From JBCCFW01 sp039029535 (GTDB lineage Bacteria; Acidobacteriota; JBCCFW01), in NCBI GenBank assembly GCA_039029535.1, contig JBCCFW010000238.1, forward strand, positions 1-9,486: a DNA stretch of 9,486 bases. Reading direction: 5' to 3'. Below, piece by piece: positions 5,476 to 9,486 of the stretch. Position 1 is the first letter of the stretch. Every line of letters begins with the position of its first letter. A program made the position numbers and the translations under genes. The notes under the pieces were generated by a model. That model saw nothing but the letters and a program-made list of their open reading frames with translations. It was not told the origin of the DNA and searched no databases.

Positions 5476-6919
5476 CGCTCCCCTCGCCCGCAGGGACGCC
5501 GCCCTTGAGACCGTACTTGCCCGCGTAGTAGCGCAGCGAACGGAAGGTGACCCCGAGCCGCTGAGCGGCACGGGTCTGGTTGCCTCCGGTCTCTTCGAGT
5601 GCCGACGAGATGAGCCGCTTGCGGAGGTCGTCGAGGTAGTCGTCGAGACGAACGCCGTCGGGGAGCTCGTCGCCCTCCGCTGCCGGACCAGAAGGCCGTC
5701 GGCGTTTCTTGCCCTCGCGAACGTTCTCGGGGAGGGCCTCGACCTCGATGCTCTCGGAGGTGGCGAGGGCGATGGCCCGCTCGATCACGTTCTTGAGCTC
5801 GCGGACGTTGCCCGGCCAGTCGTAGTGCTCGAGAGCCTCGAGGGCCTTCGGGCTCACCCGCATGCCGGGCCGGTTCATCCTGGCGGCGAACATCTCGACG
5901 AAGTGCCGCACCATCCCCTGGATGTCGCCTCGTCGCTCGCGCAGGGGCGGGAGGTGAATGGGGATGACGTTGATGCGGTAGTAGAGATCTTCCCGGAAGG
6001 TCCCCTCGCGCACCATCTCCTCGAGATCGCGGTTCGTGGCGGCCACGATGCGGACCTCGGAGCCACGCTCCTGCGTGCTGCCCACCGGTCGGAAGGTGCC
6101 TTCCTGCAGCACGCGCAGCAGCTTGACCTGCATGGCCGGTGAGGTCTCACCGGCCTCGTCGAGGAACAACGTGCCGCCGTCGGCTTCCTCGAAGAGCCCC
6201 CGCTTGGCGGCGACCGCGCCGGTGAAGGCCCCCTTCTCGTGACCGAAGAGCTCGCTCTCGAGCAGCTCGTCGGGAAAGGCACCGCAGTTGATGGTGAGGA
6301 AGCGACCCGAGCGCCCCGAGCCCTCGTGCAGGGAGCGGGCGACCAGTTCCTTGCCGGTGCCCGACTCACCGGTGATGAGCACGGTCGCCTCGGTCGGCGC
6401 CACCCGCGACACCACCGAGAGGATCTCCATCATCCGGGAGCTGCTCCCGATGATCTCGCCTCCCTGCTTGGCCCCTTCGAGCTGGACGCGGAGCCGCAGG
6501 TTCTCCTCGCGCAGGCGCTTGCGCTCGACGGCGTTGGCCACTCGGCGGACCAGCTCGTCGTTGTTGAAGAAGCCCTTCTGGATGTAATCGAAGGCGCCGC
6601 GCTTGATCGCCTCCACCGCGTCGGCGATGTCGTTGTTGACCGCCGTCATCATGACGACCGGGAGCTCGGGCTGCTCCTGGACGAGGTGGGCCAGCAGCTC
6701 GTGACCGTTCATCCCCGGCATGGAGATGTCGGTGACCACGGCGTCGAAGCCGCCGCTGCCGAGCTGCTTGAGGGCCGCTCGACCGTCCTCGGCCGTCTGA
6801 ACCCGGGCTCCGGAGCTCTCGAAGAGGATCTTGAGCATGGTCCGCAGGCCGGGCTCGTCGTCGACCACCAGGACCCTGGCGTCCAACAGCGCTTGCTCGG
6901 TCTGCACGGGCTCAGGCAC
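5462..6919 (-). CDS. pilR: PilR-like sigma-54-dependent response regulator
   Basis: This is a 485-residue NtrC-family activator that, when phosphorylated, remodels sigma-54 RNA polymerase; PilR homologues activate the pilin gene pilA. Receiver domain 14-130: acid pocket D20-D21, phospho-acceptor D64, T92 and K115. K115 is followed by Gly instead of the usual Pro. AAA+ domain about 155-385: Walker A GESGTGKE (184-191), GAFTGA (230-235) for sigma-54 contact, Walker B LFLDE (251-255) and sensor II WPGNVREL (368-375). A basic linker (402-410) leads to a Fis-type helix-turn-helix (439-471) with FRSLRYY, close to the FRSLRYR of PilR proteins. Start GTG at 6919 has GAGGAG seven bases upstream and overlaps the pilS stop by 8 bases, which implies translational coupling. 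The PilR name rests on the HTH, the adjacent PilS-type kinase and pilC. The target promoter is not visible in this window. Confidence 0.93.
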   Translation of the reverse strand: MPEPVQTEQALLDARVLVVDDEPGLRTMLKILFESSGARVQTAEDGRAALKQLGSGGFDAVVTDISMPGMNGHELLAHLVQEQPELPVVMMTAVNNDIADAVEAIKRGAFDYIQKGFFNNDELVRRVANAVERKRLREENLRLRVQLEGAKQGGEIIGSSSRMMEILSVVSRVAPTEATVLITGESGTGKELVARSLHEGSGRSGRFLTINCGAFPDELLESELFGHEKGAFTGAVAAKRGLFEEADGGTLFLDEAGETSPAMQVKLLRVLQEGTFRPVGSTQERGSEVRIVAATNRDLEEMVREGTFREDLYYRINVIPIHLPPLRERRGDIQGMVRHFVEMFAARMNRPGMRVSPKALEALEHYDWPGNVRELKNVIERAIALATSESIEVEALPENVREGKKRRRPSGPAAEGDELPDGVRLDDYLDDLRKRLISSALEETGGNQTRAAQRLGVTFRSLRYYAGKYGLKGGVPAGEGSGGTG

Positions 6920-8636
6920 TCCAGGACTCCTCGGCGACGGCCTCGGTCAGGACGTGAGGCAGGCGGACCTCGACCCGGGTGCCCCGCCCCGGCTCCGAGT
7001 CGATCGAGACCTCACCGTCGTGATCCTTCACGATCCGGTAGACGATCGCCAGGCCCATTCCCGTGCCCTGACCGAACTCGCCCTTCATGGGCTCGAAGGC
7101 ATGCGCCAGGGCCTCCGCCGACATCCCCGCGCCGGTGTCGCTCACGGCCAGGATCGCGTTGTCGTCGTCGAGCTCGGCAGCGACCTCCAGCCGCCCGCCG
7201 TCGGGCATGGCCCGGAGGGCGTTGCGGCAGAGGTTCCAGAGGACCTGACGGACCTGGTCGGGATCGGCGCTGGAGGGAACGGGCTCGGGAGCGGCGAGGC
7301 TGAGCTCGTGATGGTCCTGGCAGTCCTGCCCGTTCGAGAGCAGGGTGAGCGTCTGCTGAGCGAGCTCCGCGAGGTCGATGGGGCGGGGGCGCGGCGGACG
7401 CGGTCGGGCGAAGGCCAGGAAGTCCCCGATGATGTCGTCCAGGCGTCGTGACTCGGTCAGGACGATGTCCATGAGCTGCGACTGCTGCTCGTTCAGGACG
7501 AGCTGTCGCTGGAGCACCTGGACGCTCCCGGAGATGGAAGCGAGCGGGTTGCGGATCTCGTGGGCGATGCCCGCAGCCATCTGACCGACCACCGCCATGG
7601 TCTCCTGCTGGCGCACGCTCGCCTCGAGCTGACGGAGCTCGGTGACGTCCTCGAGCAGCACGAGATGACCGATGGTGCGTCCCAGTCGGTCCTGGAGCGA
7701 CGACCAGGTGAGGTCGAGCGCGAGCTGGCGATCGCCGACCATGAGCTCGATGGATCGAGTGCGCGTCGGCTCGGTCCCCGTGGGGACGCCTCGGGGTTGC
7801 GAGCGCTCCTCCGCCGGCTCCCAGCCGAGGAGCTGGTAGAGGTCACGACCGACGACGTCGTGTTGGTCCCATCCGAGCAGCTCCTGGGCGTAGCGGTTGA
7901 CGTGGGCGACGAGCCCCCGCTCGTCGAGGGTGATCAGGCCGCTGGTCAGCGTGGACGCGATCGACTCGGAGAAGCGCTGCAGCTCCTGCAGGTTCTCGGT
8001 CACCGACTGGAGCGCCATCTGCCGACGACCGACGAACCAGGCGGTGGCCGAGCCGGTGCCGACGATGAGGAAGAGCCGGAGGTAGAGGTCCCAGATGCTG
8101 GACGCGGAGAACGGCGGCAGGCCATCGCGGGTCGTGAGCGGCGGCAACCATTCGAGACGACCGGCGAGATGCGACAGCAGGATGAAGACGATCGAGCCGA
8201 CGGCGAAGATGCCGCCCTGCACCCGGTTCAAGCAACTGCAGGCGAGCAGCGTGGTCAGGAAGAACAGGGCGAGGACGAAGGGGACGGCCGCTTCACCGAA
8301 GAGGGCGAGCAGGGCCGTCTCGATCAAGACGTCGCCGCCGAACTGGAAGACGACGACGGGCGGGGTCTCGGGCAGGCGTCGGGCGAGGGCGAGCCCGATG
8401 ATGGCCAGGACGAGAGCGACCGCCTGCAGGACGTAGAGCGAGGTCGCCAGGTTGACGGTCAGCACCTCCGGCCGCACGAAGCGGTCGATGAGGAGCGTCG
8501 TGATCAGGCTGGTGGTGATGATGACCAGCCGGAGCCAGCCGTGAACCTCCAGTTGGAAGCGGAGCGAGCCGCGGCCGGCGTGGGGGGTTCCGGGGAACCC
8601 CTCGCTCAGACGGACGGCCGAGCGCTCCTCATCCAC
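6912..8636 (-). CDS. pilS: PilS-like membrane sensor histidine kinase
   Basis: This 574-residue kinase autophosphorylates on His and passes the phosphate to PilR. A short cytoplasmic tail precedes about six hydrophobic segments (roughly 35-50, 66-86, 100-113, 117-135, 141-157 and 184-202), the layout of PilS, with no large periplasmic domain. A PAS domain follows (about 215-333). The HisKA H-box is HEIRNP (359-364, with H359 phosphorylated). The HATPase has N-box NLCRNALRAM (468-477), G1 DTGAG (500-504) and G2 GTGMGL (524-529). The segment before G2 reads FEPMKGEFGQ rather than the common FEPFFTTK. The start is a GTG at 8636 with only a weak purine-rich stretch upstream, so it is the least certain start in the window. 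pilR begins inside its last codons. In Pseudomonas, PilS senses PilA in the membrane; the same input here is inference. Confidence 0.92.
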   Translation of the reverse strand: MDEERSAVRLSEGFPGTPHAGRGSLRFQLEVHGWLRLVIITTSLITTLLIDRFVRPEVLTVNLATSLYVLQAVALVLAIIGLALARRLPETPPVVVFQFGGDVLIETALLALFGEAAVPFVLALFFLTTLLACSCLNRVQGGIFAVGSIVFILLSHLAGRLEWLPPLTTRDGLPPFSASSIWDLYLRLFLIVGTGSATAWFVGRRQMALQSVTENLQELQRFSESIASTLTSGLITLDERGLVAHVNRYAQELLGWDQHDVVGRDLYQLLGWEPAEERSQPRGVPTGTEPTRTRSIELMVGDRQLALDLTWSSLQDRLGRTIGHLVLLEDVTELRQLEASVRQQETMAVVGQMAAGIAHEIRNPLASISGSVQVLQRQLVLNEQQSQLMDIVLTESRRLDDIIGDFLAFARPRPPRPRPIDLAELAQQTLTLLSNGQDCQDHHELSLAAPEPVPSSADPDQVRQVLWNLCRNALRAMPDGGRLEVAAELDDDNAILAVSDTGAGMSAEALAHAFEPMKGEFGQGTGMGLAIVYRIVKDHDGEVSIDSEPGRGTRVEVRLPHVLTEAVAEESWSA

Positions 8637-8733
8637 GGTGTCTCGCGTCCTGTTCCGAGACGACCGGCCGACGCGAGCGAGCGCGTCGACCGGGGAGCCC
8701 GGTCATCGAGACCGGGCTCCGACGGAAGGATGA
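8637..8733 (-). other. pilC-pilS intergenic region with two strong hairpins
   Basis: There are two inverted repeats. GGAGCCCGGTC (8694-8704) pairs perfectly over 11 bp with GACCGGGCTCC (8710-8720), loop ATCGA. CGACGCG (8669-8675) pairs over 7 bp with CGCGTCG (8682-8688). Neither is followed by a T run on either strand, so I do not call a terminator. They may be mRNA processing or stability elements that set different pilC and pilS levels, or partial attenuators. No convincing promoter is visible here. Confidence 0.5.
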
Positions 8734-9486
8734 TCAGCCGATCTTGTTGATGAGGTCGAACATCGGCAGGTACATCGCGATGACGATGCCGCCGATGATG
8801 ACGCCGAGGAAGCAGATCATGACCGGCTCGAGGAGAGCCATGAGGTTGGCCACGGCTTCATCGACTTCGTCCTCGTAGAAGTCGGCGATCTTCTGGAGCA
8901 TGGCGTCGAGTGCACCGGTCTGCTCACCGACCGAGATCATCTGGACGACCATGGGCGGGAACACGTCGGTGTCGCGCAGCGGCTCGGAGATGGTGCGGCC
9001 CTCTTCGATCGCCTGACGCGTGTGCATGATCGCGTCCTCGACGATGGAGTTGCCGGAGGTGCGCGCCGTGATCTCGAGACCGTCGAGGATGGGCACGCCC
9101 GACGCGGTGAGGGTGCCGAGAGTCCGGCAGAAGCGGGCCACGGCGATCTTGCGCAGCAGCAGTCCGAGCACGGGCATCTTGAGCATGATCCCGTCGATCA
9201 CGCGCTTGCCCTTGTACGTCTTGTGCCAGCTCACGAGACTGAAGCCGGCCACGCCCATCCCGATGAGGATGAAGACGAAGTACGCGGCCAGGAAGTTCGA
9301 GGCGTCGATGACGATCTGCGTGAGGAGCGGCAGCTCGGCACCGAGACCGGCGAACAGGGTGGCGAAGGTCGGGATCACCTTCCACAAGATGATGGTCACC
9401 ACGGCGACGGCGATCGTGATGACGGCCACCGGATAGATCATCGCGGAGCGGACCTGAGCGCGGAGCTTCACCGCCTTCTCGATGTA
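8734..9486 (-). CDS. pilC: Type IV pilus inner-membrane platform protein PilC (5' truncated)
   Basis: This is the C-terminal part of a GspF/PilC-family protein, the inner-membrane platform of the type IV pilus machine, on which the PilB and PilT ATPases act. 250 residues are visible of roughly 400; the frame stays open to the window edge (YIEKAVKLR...), so the GTG at 9471 is not a real start. Counting from the edge, three membrane segments are visible: about 16-36, 63-85 and 218-242. The second cytoplasmic T2SSF domain lies between the last two. It carries the family motifs ARFCRTLGTLTASGVPILDGL and GEQTGALD. The C-terminus, GIVIAMYLPMFDLINKIG, is typical of PilC rather than GspF. pilS follows after 97 bases on the same strand. 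Confidence 0.96.
   Translation of the reverse strand, partial: YIEKAVKLRAQVRSAMIYPVAVITIAVAVVTIILWKVIPTFATLFAGLGAELPLLTQIVIDASNFLAAYFVFILIGMGVAGFSLVSWHKTYKGKRVIDGIMLKMPVLGLLLRKIAVARFCRTLGTLTASGVPILDGLEITARTSGNSIVEDAIMHTRQAIEEGRTISEPLRDTDVFPPMVVQMISVGEQTGALDAMLQKIADFYEDEVDEAVANLMALLEPVMICFLGVIIGGIVIAMYLPMFDLINKIG

Noticed and set aside
5476..5571. N-terminal extension of the GGDEF protein to a GTG at 5571
   Set aside because: The extra 32 residues are Ser/Arg/Ala-rich with no domain and would overlap pilR by 110 bases. The GTG at 5475 has a good ribosome binding site and a short overlap.
7560..8750. Long plus-strand open frame (396 codons) opposite pilS
   Set aside because: It is antisense to pilS, rich in Asp/Glu/Gly/Arg with no motif, and runs across the intergenic hairpins. 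This is a GC-bias shadow; the same holds for 6239-7303 opposite pilR and pilS.

Overview
The window reads as chromosomal DNA of a very GC-rich bacterium. Three things point to a lineage of the former Deltaproteobacteria (Myxococcota, Bdellovibrionota, Bradymonadota or similar). The elongation factor G belongs to the type shared by spirochaetes, planctomycetes, deltaproteobacteria and mitochondria. The type IV pilus genes run pilC-pilS-pilR, as in Myxococcus and Geobacter. A very small histone-fold protein resembles the histones described in Bdellovibrio. The taxonomic placement is inference; no rRNA is present.

Left part, plus strand: a 5'-truncated EF-G gene (2-1999) is followed after 41 bases by an uncharacterised P-loop protein (2041-2748) with a DnaB-like but altered Walker A motif. 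A 342-base gap follows. It holds a hairpin after the stop codon, a plausible sigma-70 promoter (2854-2884), and a transcript start region that folds into a long bulged rod (2890-3034). The gap leads into a 59-residue histone-fold gene (3091-3270), the most interesting gene here and easy to miss because of its size. An intrinsic terminator (3332-3367) closes the unit.

Right part, minus strand: genes run from the right edge leftwards as pilC (truncated at the window edge), pilS, pilR and a GAF-GGDEF protein. pilS/pilR and pilR/GGDEF overlap by 8 and about 14 bases, so these three are probably one translationally coupled operon. PilS should sense a membrane signal and phosphorylate PilR, a sigma-54 activator that in known systems drives pilin transcription. 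The GGDEF protein puts cyclic-dinucleotide output in the same operon. Its catalytic motif and inhibitory site are intact, but the residue that reads guanine in canonical diguanylate cyclases is Asn instead of Asp.

The histone unit and the pilus operon converge on the terminator at about 3332-3411. I see no mobile elements, CRISPR arrays, tRNAs or rRNAs.
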